From Mucilaginibacter oryzae (GTDB taxonomy: Bacteria > Bacteroidota > Bacteroidia > Sphingobacteriales > Sphingobacteriaceae): a DNA stretch of 64,000 bases. Below, piece after piece: positions 27,147-36,268 of this stretch. The stretch's first letter is position 1. Each line of letters starts with the position of its first letter. The translations under genes were made by a program, and so were the position numbers. The notes beneath the pieces were generated by a model. It was not told the origin of the DNA. It saw only the letters and a program-made list of their open reading frames with translations, and did not search any database. Location: assembly GCF_003148845.1 (NCBI RefSeq), contig NZ_QGHA01000001.1, forward strand, positions 744,001-808,000. The letters run 5' to 3'.

Positions 27147-28321
27147 TATTTTCTTTTGATGAGTTGATGTTGATAAGTGACCAAATTGATAATCTTTATG
27201 GTGAAGATATTTTTTTTGTACCCCGTACGCTTCATCCCTAATAACTTATAAATGATACCTGGCCCTTTATTCACCTTATCGTTGATTATCGTTGCCAGGT
27301 TTTCTAAAATACCCAACGAGCACCCATTGAATTTGGTGCCATCAAAATAAACAAGGATGTCGTTTTCCTTTTTCTCATGATATCCTTTTATCCTGCTGGT
27401 TAAAATAAAAGTGGTATTTGGCTGTTCCTTTTCAATATATCCATTATAGCCATTATCGATATAAACAGTACTACAAAGTGGTTCAACTTTTTCAAGCAAC
27501 TCGTTATTGCTATTTTTTATCACCAGGCCGATATTGTACTTAAACCTTACAGGTGATGAATTGCTGAAACCCCATTTCCGGAAAAAATTGCGGTTTGAGT
27601 TCCGTTCAATTTGTTGTGTACGGTACTGGTATTCGGCCGAGAACCTGGAAGTTTTACTCACAAAGTGATAACAAAGCGCATTGACGGTAACATAGCCTTT
27701 TAACCCTAAAAGCCCCAGCCTGATGATCATGTCATCGTCTTCGCAAAACATCGGGTTAAATAAAGGGTCAAAGCCGCCAATATCAACCAGCGTTTGCCTT
27801 AACATGCTGAAGAAAAACGTAGTGGCATTATTTTCGGCATCTGGCCGCTTTTCGTTTTGAACAGCAGAGCCGAAACTATAAAACCCCTCAATATTAAAAT
27901 CAGCTATATCAGCACCAAAGTCTTTCACAATTTTTCCCGGTCTTTCATCATCGGCAAAAACAGGTGGCTCAACAGTTGTAAATTTAGTTACGTTTTGCGG
28001 CGATACACTTTGCTGCAGGTTTTCAATAAAACCGGGGGCGAGCACCACATCATTATGCAACAACGCTACGTATGGCTTAGTGGCTATCTCAATACATTTG
28101 TTATAGGTATCAGAAAAAGTTTTGGTATCAGCCGAATAGTAATATTTTACATTGTTATCATTTAAACTATCCAGCCATTGGTGGGTTCCATCCGTACTAC
28201 CATAACTTACAAAAACAATTTCAACATCAGGATAAAGCGATCGGGTGGTGGAATAAAAGTGCTTACTGTAATCAATATTATTTTTTAACCCAACCAGTAA
28301 CGAAATATTATTATCCATCAT
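27146..28321 (-). CDS. Glycosyltransferase family 2
   Basis: A 391-residue GT-A enzyme with an N-terminal GT2 domain. Seen are an SYGSTDGTHQWLDSL segment, the LLHNDVVLAPGFIENL stretch at the DxD position (here HND), and CEDDDMIIRLGLLG, which resembles the catalytic ED block. The C-terminal 130 residues are an extra domain without an obvious family. It is first in a three-gene leftward operon with the GT2 and GT4 genes. Envelope glycan synthesis is inferred from context. Confidence 0.85.
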   Translation of the reverse strand: MMDNNISLLVGLKNNIDYSKHFYSTTRSLYPDVEIVFVSYGSTDGTHQWLDSLNDNNVKYYYSADTKTFSDTYNKCIEIATKPYVALLHNDVVLAPGFIENLQQSVSPQNVTKFTTVEPPVFADDERPGKIVKDFGADIADFNIEGFYSFGSAVQNEKRPDAENNATTFFFSMLRQTLVDIGGFDPLFNPMFCEDDDMIIRLGLLGLKGYVTVNALCYHFVSKTSRFSAEYQYRTQQIERNSNRNFFRKWGFSNSSPVRFKYNIGLVIKNSNNELLEKVEPLCSTVYIDNGYNGYIEKEQPNTTFILTSRIKGYHEKKENDILVYFDGTKFNGCSLGILENLATIINDKVNKGPGIIYKLLGMKRTGYKKNIFTIKIINLVTYQHQLIKRK

Positions 28322-28477
28322 TTTACGTTGATATACCGGATACGCTAAAGCGTATGCTTTATAAGTTAGGGCAAAAGTAAACAGTTTTTTTTAGAGCGCT
28401 GTTATTCGTTACAGATACCGATAAAGTGATTTGGGTGCGCGTTACATTTTCCTCCCAATAAATTAGCTAATTACTAT

Positions 28478-28485
28478 TAGCTTTG
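28478..28485 (+). promoter_or_regulatory. Candidate -7 promoter box of the MsbA-like exporter gene
   Basis: TAGCTTTG fits TAnnTTTG and lies 20 bases before the ATG at 28506. No TTTG is seen at the -33 position, so support is partial. Confidence 0.4.
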
Positions 28486-28505
28486 CACATTTATAAAATT
28501 ATTTA

Positions 28506-30392
28506 ATGAAGATCTATTTCAGGTTACTTTCATTTGCACGCCCTTTGGGCAAGTTTGCAGTTCCGTATGCCATTTGTACCATATTTACCGTAATATTCAG
28601 CACACTTAACCTGGCGCTGCTTGCGCCATTGCTTTCAACTTTATTTGATCAAAAAGCAGCAACAGCCGCGCTGGTAAAACCAGAGCACTTTTTAGACCTG
28701 AAAGCAAATTTTGATTATTACGCCATGCTTGCCAATCAAAATTACGGGCAAAACGGAGCGTTAAAATTTGTATGCGCTATTATAGTAACTTCAGTACTGC
28801 TAAGTAATATATTCAGGTATATCTCCCAGCGGATTATGGAAAATCTCCGTATCCATACTTTGTTAAATTTACGAAAAACGGTATTTAATAACGTAATGGA
28901 CCTGCATACCGGCTATTTTAGCAATGAGCGCAAAGGCGATATCATAGCCAAAATATCTGCCGATGTACAGGTGGTACAATTTTCAGTTACCGGGACATTA
29001 CAGGTAGTATTTAAAGAACCCTTGCAACTCATCGCCTACCTGGCAACCTTGTTCTGGATATCGTATAAACTTACCCTGTTTTCCATGCTGGTAATCCCGG
29101 TTTCCGCTTTTATCATATCCAGAATAGTTAAAAAACTGAAGGAACAAGCCATTGCCTCGCAAAAATCATACAGTAACATGATCAGTTATCTGGATGAGGC
29201 CCTATCAGGCGTAAAAATTGTAAAGGCTTTTAATGCTACCGATTTTATCAAGAAACGGTTCGATGACGAAAACGTAAATTACTCCAACATTACCAAGAGC
29301 ATGGCGCGGCGCCAGCAACTGGCATCACCGGTATCTGAGTTTATGGGTGTACTCATGGTGGCTTGTATTGTTTTGTATGGCGGATCGCTCATCCTAAGTC
29401 ATCAAAGTTCGTTAACAGCCGCTGCATTTGTGGGCTATATTGCCCTGTTTTCGCAGGTGATGCGCCCGGCTAAAGCTATTTCTGATTCGTTCAGCAACAT
29501 CCACTCGGGTATTGCAGCCGGCGAAAGGGTGCTGAGCCTGATTGATGAAAAGCCGCTGATTGTTGACAAACCTAACGCTACCGAGCTTTCAGGCTTTAAA
29601 AACAAGATCAAGTTTGAGCATGTTTCTTTTGCTTATACCATTAAGCCCGATGCCAAAGAAGATACAGACCCGGACAAACCGCTGCCGCTGATTGAAAAAT
29701 ATGTACTGCACGATTTAAACCTTGAGATACCTAAAGGCAAAACCGTAGCCCTGGTTGGCCCCTCGGGTGGCGGTAAGTCAACCCTTATGGACCTGTTGCC
29801 GAGATTTATAGAGGCGCAACAGGGGGTAATTTCTATAGATGGACATAACATTCAAGATGTTACTTCAAATTCATTACGATCATTAATGGGCATTGTTAAC
29901 CAGGAATCGATCTTGTTTAATGATACCATTTTTAACAACATCGCCTTTGGTAAAACCGGCGTAAGCCAGGCCGAGGTTGAAGCCGCGGCCCGCATAGCCA
30001 ACGCCCATAACTTTATTATGGAAACACCTAACGGCTATCAAACCAATACCGGCGACAGGGGCACCAAGTTATCTGGCGGACAGCGCCAGCGCATCTGTAT
30101 TGCGCGGGCTGTCTTGAACAACCCACCGATCATGCTGCTGGATGAGGCGACATCAGCGTTGGATACCGAATCGGAAAAACTGGTACAGGAAGCATTGAAC
30201 AACTTGATGAAAAACCGCACATCGCTCATTATCGCACACCGTTTAAGCACTATTCAAAATGCCGATCTTATTATTGTACTGGAAAACGGAGGCGTAGTTG
30301 AACAAGGTTCACATGCACAACTTATGCAAAACAACGGCCTTTACAGAAAGCTGATTGATATGCAGGCGTTTAATAATGGAGAGGAAGAGTAA
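28506..30392 (+). CDS. ABC exporter, MsbA-like lipid flippase
   Basis: A 628-residue fused half-transporter with a six-helix membrane domain (about 15-330) and an ATPase domain (365-628). Walker A GPSGGGKST is at 418-426, the signature LSGGQRQR at 522-529 and Walker B IMLLDEATSALD at 542-553, with the catalytic Glu intact, unlike the exporter at 2016-3803. A 20-residue acidic insert (about 378-397, KPDAKEDTDPDKPLP) precedes the A-loop strand end. Position beside five glycosyltransferases suggests transport of lipid A-core or another glycolipid. It works as a homodimer if MsbA-like. Confidence 0.88.
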   Translation: MKIYFRLLSFARPLGKFAVPYAICTIFTVIFSTLNLALLAPLLSTLFDQKAATAALVKPEHFLDLKANFDYYAMLANQNYGQNGALKFVCAIIVTSVLLSNIFRYISQRIMENLRIHTLLNLRKTVFNNVMDLHTGYFSNERKGDIIAKISADVQVVQFSVTGTLQVVFKEPLQLIAYLATLFWISYKLTLFSMLVIPVSAFIISRIVKKLKEQAIASQKSYSNMISYLDEALSGVKIVKAFNATDFIKKRFDDENVNYSNITKSMARRQQLASPVSEFMGVLMVACIVLYGGSLILSHQSSLTAAAFVGYIALFSQVMRPAKAISDSFSNIHSGIAAGERVLSLIDEKPLIVDKPNATELSGFKNKIKFEHVSFAYTIKPDAKEDTDPDKPLPLIEKYVLHDLNLEIPKGKTVALVGPSGGGKSTLMDLLPRFIEAQQGVISIDGHNIQDVTSNSLRSLMGIVNQESILFNDTIFNNIAFGKTGVSQAEVEAAARIANAHNFIMETPNGYQTNTGDRGTKLSGGQRQRICIARAVLNNPPIMLLDEATSALDTESEKLVQEALNNLMKNRTSLIIAHRLSTIQNADLIIVLENGGVVEQGSHAQLMQNNGLYRKLIDMQAFNNGEEE

Positions 30393-30397
30393 GAGGG

Positions 30398-30472
30398 AAG
30401 TTTTTAGTCTGTAGTTCGAAGTTTAAAGTCGTAAGTAATTAAAAGTTAAACTGAAGACATTGGACTTCAGAC
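30398..30472. repeat. Degenerate short-word intergenic repeat
   Basis: AGTCTGTAGTTCGAAGTTTAAAGTCGTAAGT and the following ACTTCAGACTTA are variants of an AAGTC(T)TAAGTC word also seen at about 3811-3842 and 18165-18190. It is non-coding filler between convergent genes, with an imperfect self-complementary layout (AGTCTG...CAGACT). Confidence 0.45.
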
Positions 30473-30838
30473 TTAATACTCCCCTACTGACAACATTACC
30501 AGCGTACAGGCATATTCGGTTTCAATACCCTGTTCATTAGCTTTGAGCCTCAGTTCGGTATTTTCGGTACCGGGATTAAAAATGATGCGTTTGGGATTGG
30601 TCTTCAAAATATAATCGTACAACGGCGGCTGATTTTGAGGGCCAATATACAGCGTTATGGTATCGATATCATGGTGAATGGTTTCCGGCTTTTCGATAGG
30701 TACGCCTGCCACTTCGCCGGTTTTAATACCAACGTTTACTATGGTGTGGCCGGCACCGGCAAGCCTGTGAGCTGCAAAGTTAGCATACCGGCTGGTATCG
30801 GGGGTAGCGCCTAATATGAGTGTTTTTTTATTAGCCAT
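30473..30838 (-). CDS. CoA-binding domain protein (YccU-like)
   Basis: A 121-residue single Rossmann CoA_binding_2 domain protein. It has ILGATPDTSRYANFAAHRL, then NVGIKTGEVAGVPIEKP and IIFNPGTENTEL, matching the YccU-like stand-alone CoA-binding family. Physiological role unknown. It is last in a three-gene operon, with its start overlapping the DinB gene stop by 8 bases. Confidence 0.85.
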   Translation of the reverse strand: MANKKTLILGATPDTSRYANFAAHRLAGAGHTIVNVGIKTGEVAGVPIEKPETIHHDIDTITLYIGPQNQPPLYDYILKTNPKRIIFNPGTENTELRLKANEQGIETEYACTLVMLSVGEY

Positions 30839-31301
30839 TGATCATCCTGTTTAATAACGCTATCTGGGCCGAATGGTAAATATAATGCTGTATCAACCCG
30901 GTTACCTGGTACTCATAAGTTTGGCCGGGGTCCTTACCTTCCACGGTTTCACCCCATTTTTCTTCGGGGAAATCCTGGATAAAACCTGCCAGGTTTACGT
31001 TAACCAGTTTAATGTCTTCAACAATCCATTTCCATTTTTGTTCGTCGGGAAGGCCAGGTTCGGGCCAGTCGCCGCGCACGGGTAACTGGGCTTTCATGCC
31101 GTTCATGCGGTCCATCACCTCTTCGGCCCAGCCTGTCATGTGCAGGATGATACCCGCGATGGAATGGACAGATCCGGCAGGCTTTTCATAAGCGGCCTCG
31201 AAGCTGATCCTGTCAAGAATGGTATAAACAGGGTCGCCGTACCATGGCTCGCCGTTTAAAACTTCCTGTAACTGGTTATACAATTTTTCGGATATGGTCA
31301 T
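30831..31301 (-). CDS. DinB superfamily protein
   Basis: A 156-residue four-helix DinB/YfiT-like protein. The metal-site histidines appear in SVHSIAGIILHMTGWAEEVM (helix 2) and in the late GLIQHYIYHSAQIALL helix, where the HxxxH spacing is typical. Members include metal-dependent thiol transferases and uncharacterised stress proteins; the reaction here is unknown. Its ATG overlaps the TGA of the upstream FAD-oxidoreductase gene (ATGA), so the products are probably made together. Confidence 0.85.
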   Translation of the reverse strand: MTISEKLYNQLQEVLNGEPWYGDPVYTILDRISFEAAYEKPAGSVHSIAGIILHMTGWAEEVMDRMNGMKAQLPVRGDWPEPGLPDEQKWKWIVEDIKLVNVNLAGFIQDFPEEKWGETVEGKDPGQTYEYQVTGLIQHYIYHSAQIALLNRMING

Positions 31302-32848
31302 GAAAATATTTTTTTAACTGCTAAAGCACAATTAATGCCATCTATCGCTGCCGAGATTATTCCGCCCGCGTACCCGGCGCCCTCTCCGCAGGGAAACAAA
31401 CCGGTAACCTGCGGGTGCTGCAAAGTTTCCTTATCACGCGGAACTTTTACGGGAGAAGAAGTACGCGATTCTACACCAACCAAAATAGCCTCGTTGGTAT
31501 AGTACCCTTTCATTTTTTTGCCGAATACGGGTAATGCCTTGCGCAAACGTTCATTAACCCGATGCGGCAAAACATCTTTCAGTTCTACACTTTTGGTACC
31601 GGGAAGATAGGAGTTAACGGGCAAATCGGTTGATAACCTGTTCTGCACAAAATCAACCATTCGCTGGCCGGGCGCAACCAGATTACCCCCGCCCGCAGCA
31701 AATGCCGCACGTTCTATATCGCGCTGAAAATTGAGCATCTTAAAAGGATCGGTATCACTGCCTGGGATATCTTCCATATTGATTTGAACAACCGTACCTG
31801 AATTGGCGAAAGGATTGTTACGTTTAGACGGGCTCCAGCCATTCACTACAATTTCACCGGGTTCGGTAGCGCAGGGGGCAATAATACCGCCGGGACACAT
31901 ACAAAAGGAAAATACCCCACGATCATCAACCTGTTCAACCAGGCTGTAATACGATGGCGGCAGATACGGCCCACGAACATCGCAATGGTATTGGGCTTTA
32001 TCAATGATTTCCTGCGGATGTTCAATCCGCACACCTAAAGCAAAAGGTTTAGCTTCTATCAGGATACTTTGCCGGTGCAGCATCTCAAACACATCCCGCG
32101 CCGAGTGCCCGGTAGCCAGGATCACGGCATCAGCCATTATTTTTTCGCCCGATGATTCTTTTATACCTTTTATCTTTCCAAAATCTACCAGCAGTTCGGT
32201 CACTTTGGTATCGAACAAGATCTCGCCGCCGGCGTTCAAAACCGTTTCGCGCATGGCGGTGATAATTTGAGGTAATTTATTGGTGCCTATATGCGGGCGG
32301 GCATCAACCAATATATCTTCATCAGCGCCATGGGCAACAAACACTTTAAGCACCTGGTTTACATCGCCGCGCTTGGTTGATCGCGTGTATAATTTACCGT
32401 CTGAATAAGTACCCGCCCCGCCCTCGCCAAAGCAATAGTTTGATTCGGGATTAACCAAGCCCTGTTTGTTGATATTGGCCAGATCGCGGCGGCGCTGTTT
32501 TACATCTTTACCACGCTCAATAACTATGGGTTTTAAACCCAGTTCAATACACTGCAACGCGGCAAACAAACCGGCCGGGCCCGCCCCTACAATAATCACC
32601 GGTCGGCCAAACTTTACATCGGGATAATTAACGGTGAATATTTCGGGTTGATAGGCTTCCTGCAAAAATACGCGCACCTGCATACGGTACAATACCTTAC
32701 GCCCCCGCGCATCTATCGAGCGTTTTAATATTTTGAGCGCGGTTATGTTTTTTAAGGGAACTTTTAAGGCTGACGCCGCCAGCTGTTTTAAAACGGCTTC
32801 ATCTTCGTGCTGCCCGGGCGGACAAACTATTTCGGTTTCTTTTGTCAT
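31298..32848 (-). CDS. FAD-dependent oxidoreductase (COG2509-type)
   Basis: A 516-residue soluble flavoprotein. An 80-residue N-terminal domain with basic residues precedes the FAD-binding VIIVGAGPAGLF (GAGPAG at 88-93). GEGGAGTYSDGKLYTRS, ATGHSARDVFEML and a closing GEGAGYAGGIISAAIDG are the recurring blocks of the uncharacterised FAD-dependent dehydrogenase family COG2509. A Cys-containing FSFCMCPGG segment near 315 is also typical. Substrate unknown. First gene of the operon with the DinB and CoA-binding proteins. Confidence 0.87.
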   Translation of the reverse strand: MTKETEIVCPPGQHEDEAVLKQLAASALKVPLKNITALKILKRSIDARGRKVLYRMQVRVFLQEAYQPEIFTVNYPDVKFGRPVIIVGAGPAGLFAALQCIELGLKPIVIERGKDVKQRRRDLANINKQGLVNPESNYCFGEGGAGTYSDGKLYTRSTKRGDVNQVLKVFVAHGADEDILVDARPHIGTNKLPQIITAMRETVLNAGGEILFDTKVTELLVDFGKIKGIKESSGEKIMADAVILATGHSARDVFEMLHRQSILIEAKPFALGVRIEHPQEIIDKAQYHCDVRGPYLPPSYYSLVEQVDDRGVFSFCMCPGGIIAPCATEPGEIVVNGWSPSKRNNPFANSGTVVQINMEDIPGSDTDPFKMLNFQRDIERAAFAAGGGNLVAPGQRMVDFVQNRLSTDLPVNSYLPGTKSVELKDVLPHRVNERLRKALPVFGKKMKGYYTNEAILVGVESRTSSPVKVPRDKETLQHPQVTGLFPCGEGAGYAGGIISAAIDGINCALAVKKIFS

Positions 32849-33101
32849 AACGATGGCCGGGTTTTTATCCCGGATGGTGCAAAGGTAAAAAAAATGCGCC
32901 GCCCCCCAGCCTCCTGAATGGGGAGTTTTTAATTAGTATGTTTAACTGTTCGCCAATCCATCAAAACCGTCCGGCATTGCACAATGACCGTACGGTATCG
33001 AACAGTTTTAAAACCGATCAAAAAATACTTAACTCAAAATCAACAACTTACAAAATGGCATTGAGATTGGCATGGCCTTCATGTATTTAAACATTAAAAC
33101 A

Positions 33102-33677
33102 ATGACTACCGCCGACGAACGCTTACACACAATTTGGGATGGATGCCTGCAAAACGACAGAAAGTGCCAGGAGCAATTATATAGGCTATTAGCCCCGCGC
33201 ATGCTGGCCGTTTGCATGCGTTACGCTACCGATAAAGACGAGGCACAAGATATACTACAGGAAGGTTTTATCAAAATGTTCCGCAATATGAACAACTACC
33301 GGGGCGAAGGCAGTTTGGAAGGATGGATTCGCCGCATTATGGTACATTGTGCCATATCGCGTTACCGTAAATTAAAACCAATGGTTTTGGTTGATGACTT
33401 TGCCGGCGAAGAAGCCGCCGCCATACCTGTAAATAAAGCCTATAATGATAATGGCCTTGAGGCTAAAGACCTGATGAAACTGGTGCAGAAATTGCCAAAA
33501 ACCTATCGCTCGGTGTTTAACATGTACGCCATTGAAGGTTATTCGCACCAGGAAATCGGCTCATCATTAGGTATGAGCGAGCTGTTATCACGCACCACCC
33601 TGCACCGCGCCCGCGCTTTATTAAAAGATATGGTAGCCAAACTTACCATCCGCGAAGAACATTGCCTGGCAGGATAA
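33102..33677 (+). CDS. ECF-type RNA polymerase sigma factor
   Basis: A sigma-70 family factor of about 191 residues. Region 2 contains RMLAVCMRYATDKDEAQDILQEGFIKMFRNM, with the -10 recognition WIRRIMVHCAISRYRK. Region 4 has the HTH YSHQEIGSSLGMSELLSRTTLHRARALL. No anti-sigma gene follows; the next gene codes for LemA. Three in-frame ATGs (33072, 33081, 33102) are possible. The last is preferred because TTADERLHTIWDGC matches typical ECF N-termini. It is divergent from the FAD-oxidoreductase operon. Confidence 0.9.
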   Translation: MTTADERLHTIWDGCLQNDRKCQEQLYRLLAPRMLAVCMRYATDKDEAQDILQEGFIKMFRNMNNYRGEGSLEGWIRRIMVHCAISRYRKLKPMVLVDDFAGEEAAAIPVNKAYNDNGLEAKDLMKLVQKLPKTYRSVFNMYAIEGYSHQEIGSSLGMSELLSRTTLHRARALLKDMVAKLTIREEHCLAG

Positions 33678-33721
33678 CCGGTACTGGCCAATCCAGGATT
33701 TCCTTATTACATCTACACTAC

Positions 33722-33737
33722 AGCCCCCCATGGGGCT
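33722..33737 (+). terminator. Weak hairpin after the sigma factor gene
   Basis: AGCCCC and GGGGCT pair around CCAT, followed by TTTC. It is a short GC stem with a short T run, 44 bases after the stop. Confidence 0.45.
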
Positions 33738-33907
33738 TTCTGCATTTATACCGATATTTTCATATCCCACGCCTCAAATGTCATATCTGCTTCTCCATCT
33801 CCATAAAAATCCGTACCTTGACACGTTGACATCATAACAGCCGTTTTGTAACAACGGTATGCTATTTGCACTCTAACGCTAAACATCACAAAAACAAAGA
33901 AAAACAA

Positions 33908-34489
33908 ATGAAAAAGTTACTTTCGGTAATCTTAGTTATAGTAGCGGCCATGTCATTAAGTTCTTGCAGCTACAACAGCATGGTTAAGCTTGATGAAAAT
34001 GTGAAAGCCAAATGGGGGGCCGTGCAAAGCGACTACCAACGCCGCAGCGATTTGATCCCAAACCTGGTGAATACCGTAAAAGGTGCCGCAAATTTTGAAA
34101 AAAGCACGTTAACCGCTGTGGTTGAGGCCCGCGCCAAAGCAACATCGGTACAGGTTGACCCAACCAAACTAACACCCGAATCCATCAAGGCCTTCCAGGC
34201 ATCTCAGGGTGAGCTTTCCGCGGCATTGGGGAAACTGATCTCTATAACAGAAAATTATCCCGACCTCAAATCAAATTCAAATTTCCAAAACCTGCAGGTA
34301 CAGTTGGAAGGTACAGAAAACAGAATCAATGTGTCACGTAAGGATTTTAACGACGCCGTACAGGAATATAACAGCAAAATACGCTCGTTCCCTGCCAATT
34401 TAACAGCCAAAATGTTCGGTTTCTCCGCCAAGGGATATTTTACCGCCGAACCAGGCTCAGATAAAGCACCTAAGGTAGAATTTAATTAG
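33908..34489 (+). CDS. lemA: LemA family lipoprotein
   Basis: A 193-residue LemA protein. The N-terminus is a lipoprotein signal (MSLSSC, Cys20) rather than the simple anchor found in many LemA proteins. It is followed by the conserved MVKLDENVKAKWGAVQSDYQ, RRSDLIPNLVNTVKG and coiled helices ending NRINVSRKDFNDAVQEYN. It is predicted to be membrane-attached and periplasm-facing. It starts a cluster with two TPM-domain genes, the usual partners of LemA. The ATG at 33908 gives the signal peptide; an upstream TTG does not. Confidence 0.92.
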   Translation: MKKLLSVILVIVAAMSLSSCSYNSMVKLDENVKAKWGAVQSDYQRRSDLIPNLVNTVKGAANFEKSTLTAVVEARAKATSVQVDPTKLTPESIKAFQASQGELSAALGKLISITENYPDLKSNSNFQNLQVQLEGTENRINVSRKDFNDAVQEYNSKIRSFPANLTAKMFGFSAKGYFTAEPGSDKAPKVEFN

Positions 34490-34505
34490 TGATTTATTGA
34501 GGCTT

Positions 34506-34540
34506 GAATTAGTGAATTACAAATGCAGATTCACTAATTC
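34506..34540. repeat. Small inverted repeat of GAATTAGTGAAT
   Basis: GAATTAGTGAAT (34506-34517) and ATTCACTAATTC (34529-34540) are exact complements. A further ATTCACTAATTC copy follows near 34562-34573. It lies between lemA and the first TPM gene and may form an attenuating hairpin. Confidence 0.5.
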
Positions 34541-34593
34541 GGCTTTCTGATAAACTACCTTATTCACTAATTCAATAATTCAAATCTAAACAG

Positions 34594-35028
34594 ATGGCTG
34601 TATTTAACGAAGAAGAACAGCAACGCATTCGCCGGGGTATTGAGCAGGCAGAGAGCCGCTCATCGGGCGAGATCAGGGTTTGTATCGAAAAACGCTGCAG
34701 CGAAAATGTTCTTGACCGCGCTGCCAAATATTTCCAGCAGCTTAATATGCATAAAACCCGGCTGCGCCATGGCGTGCTCATTTATGTAGCCACGGTTGAC
34801 CGGAAATTTGCCATTATAGGTGATGCCGGTATCAATGCTGTTGTACCCGAAAACTTTTGGGATAGTACCCGCGACGAGATGCTGCAGCATTTTAAATACG
34901 GCGATATTGTTGAAGGCATTATTACCGGGCTAAACATTGCAGGCCTGCAGCTGCAAAAATATTTTCCACACCAAAACGGCGACCAAAACGAGCTGCCCGA
35001 TGATATCGCTTTTATGGATGGCGACTAA
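34594..35028 (+). CDS. TPM domain protein, short soluble form
   Basis: A 144-residue protein made almost wholly of a TPM (TLP18.3/Psb32/MOLO-1) phosphatase-like domain. RIRRGIEQAESRSSGEIRVCIEK, the GVLIYVATVDRKFAIIGDAG strand-loop and a terminal DIVEGIITGLNIAG helix are seen. No signal peptide or membrane anchor is evident, unlike its downstream neighbour. It sits between lemA and the larger TPM gene, 11 bases before the latter, in an apparent operon. Confidence 0.85.
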   Translation: MAVFNEEEQQRIRRGIEQAESRSSGEIRVCIEKRCSENVLDRAAKYFQQLNMHKTRLRHGVLIYVATVDRKFAIIGDAGINAVVPENFWDSTRDEMLQHFKYGDIVEGIITGLNIAGLQLQKYFPHQNGDQNELPDDIAFMDGD

Positions 35029-35039
35029 AAATAAAAAAC

Positions 35040-35822
35040 ATGTTTAAAAAGATCATATTTTCCCTGGGATTGGTGCTATGCACTTTGCTGGCATTTGCCC
35101 AGGACTTCCCGGAACGATCAAACACGCTTGTTACCGATTATACCAATACGCTTAGCCCGGGCGATAAACAACAACTGGAAAGCAAACTAGTAGCGTATAA
35201 TGATTCTACTTCTACCCAAATAGCGGTTGTGATCATGAAATCGACCGGTAATTATGATATTAATGATTATGCACAGCAACTGCTGCGTAAATGGGGTATC
35301 GGCCAGAAAGAAAAAAACAACGGTATCCTGGTGCTGGTAGCTCTTGCCGATCGTAAGGTATCCATCCAGACGGGTTACGGCGCCGAAGGCGCTGTTCCGG
35401 ATATCCTTACTCAGCAAATTATACAAAACGATTTTAAGCCTCACTTTAAACAGGGCGATTATTACGGCGGGCTTGATGCCGGTACTACCAACCTCATGAA
35501 AGCCATGAAGGGAGAGTACAAAGCCGAGAAAAAAGCCCAAAAGGATAATAATGGCGGCGCGTCGGGCTTTATTTTCCTGATCATTATTGTGGTGGTACTT
35601 ATTGTGGTATTCCGCAGTCGCGGCGGTGGTGGCGGCGGGCAGATTATTGGCCGCCGTGGCGGTGCGAGCCCGTTCTGGTGGTTTATGGCCGGCAATATGC
35701 TTGGAGGCGGTAATCGCGGCGGCGGAGACTGGGGCGGCTTTTCCGGCGGCGGCGGCGGTGGTGGTTTCGGCGGTTTTGGCGGCGGCAGTGGCGGTGGTGG
35801 CGGTTCAAGCGGCAGCTGGTAA
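35040..35822 (+). CDS. TPM domain membrane protein with glycine-rich tail
   Basis: A 260-residue exported protein. The signal peptide is about 1-20 (ending LLAFAQ). The TPM domain covers about 25-165 (DYTNTLSPGDKQQLESKL, STGNYDINDYAQQLLRKWGIG, VSIQTGYGAEGAVPD). One transmembrane helix lies near 178-192. The C-terminal tail is very Gly/Ser-rich, ending in Trp. This is the architecture of the membrane TPM proteins that accompany LemA. The glycine tail is presumably cytosolic and disordered. Role: proposed in envelope or photosystem-like repair in relatives; unproven here. Confidence 0.88.
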   Translation: MFKKIIFSLGLVLCTLLAFAQDFPERSNTLVTDYTNTLSPGDKQQLESKLVAYNDSTSTQIAVVIMKSTGNYDINDYAQQLLRKWGIGQKEKNNGILVLVALADRKVSIQTGYGAEGAVPDILTQQIIQNDFKPHFKQGDYYGGLDAGTTNLMKAMKGEYKAEKKAQKDNNGGASGFIFLIIIVVVLIVVFRSRGGGGGGQIIGRRGGASPFWWFMAGNMLGGGNRGGGDWGGFSGGGGGGGFGGFGGGSGGGGGSSGSW

Positions 35823-35863
35823 CCATTTGATCACTATTTGCTATTAACCTAAACCCATGCTTT

Positions 35864-36268
35864 ATGCAAAAAGATTTTATCATAAACGAAGTTGAAAGGA
35901 TCGCTTATGCCACAACCAGGCTTGCGGGCTTTAAAAACACGGTAAACCCTGAAGCATTTGATCGGTATGCAGATCAGATGCTTCAGGATGAACATGATAT
36001 CACTCTTCCGGCCTTGCTTCAACTAAGCGATGACGAATTTGAGGATTTACTTAACCGCCGCAACTATTCGCCCGATAAACTGGATGCTCTCGCGCAATTG
36101 CTATATTTGTACTACCAGCCATTTGTGGTTACCAATGAAACATTAGCGGGTTTACGAAAGATCGTTGCTATCTTTAACCTGTTGGAGCAAAAGCACCATC
36201 GCGCCTCGTTAGAGAATATGAATAAACGCGATACCATCTATCAGTTCCTCAAAGAAAACTATGAATAA
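35864..36268 (+). CDS. Hypothetical helical protein upstream of NUDIX hydrolase
   Basis: Not recognised. A 134-residue, mostly helical, acidic soluble protein with no signal or membrane segment. Repeated acid/leucine patches (LQLSDDEFEDLLNRRNYSPDKLDALAQLLYLYY) suggest a helical bundle. Its last 8 bases overlap the start of the NUDIX gene, so the two are co-translated and may act together. The good reading frame and tight coupling argue that it is real. Confidence 0.65.
   Translation: MQKDFIINEVERIAYATTRLAGFKNTVNPEAFDRYADQMLQDEHDITLPALLQLSDDEFEDLLNRRNYSPDKLDALAQLLYLYYQPFVVTNETLAGLRKIVAIFNLLEQKHHRASLENMNKRDTIYQFLKENYE

Noticed and set aside
35587-35847. Ala/Val-rich frame overlapping the glycine-rich tail of the TPM protein
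   Set aside because: It arises from GGC/GGT codons read in another frame and has no independent start context.
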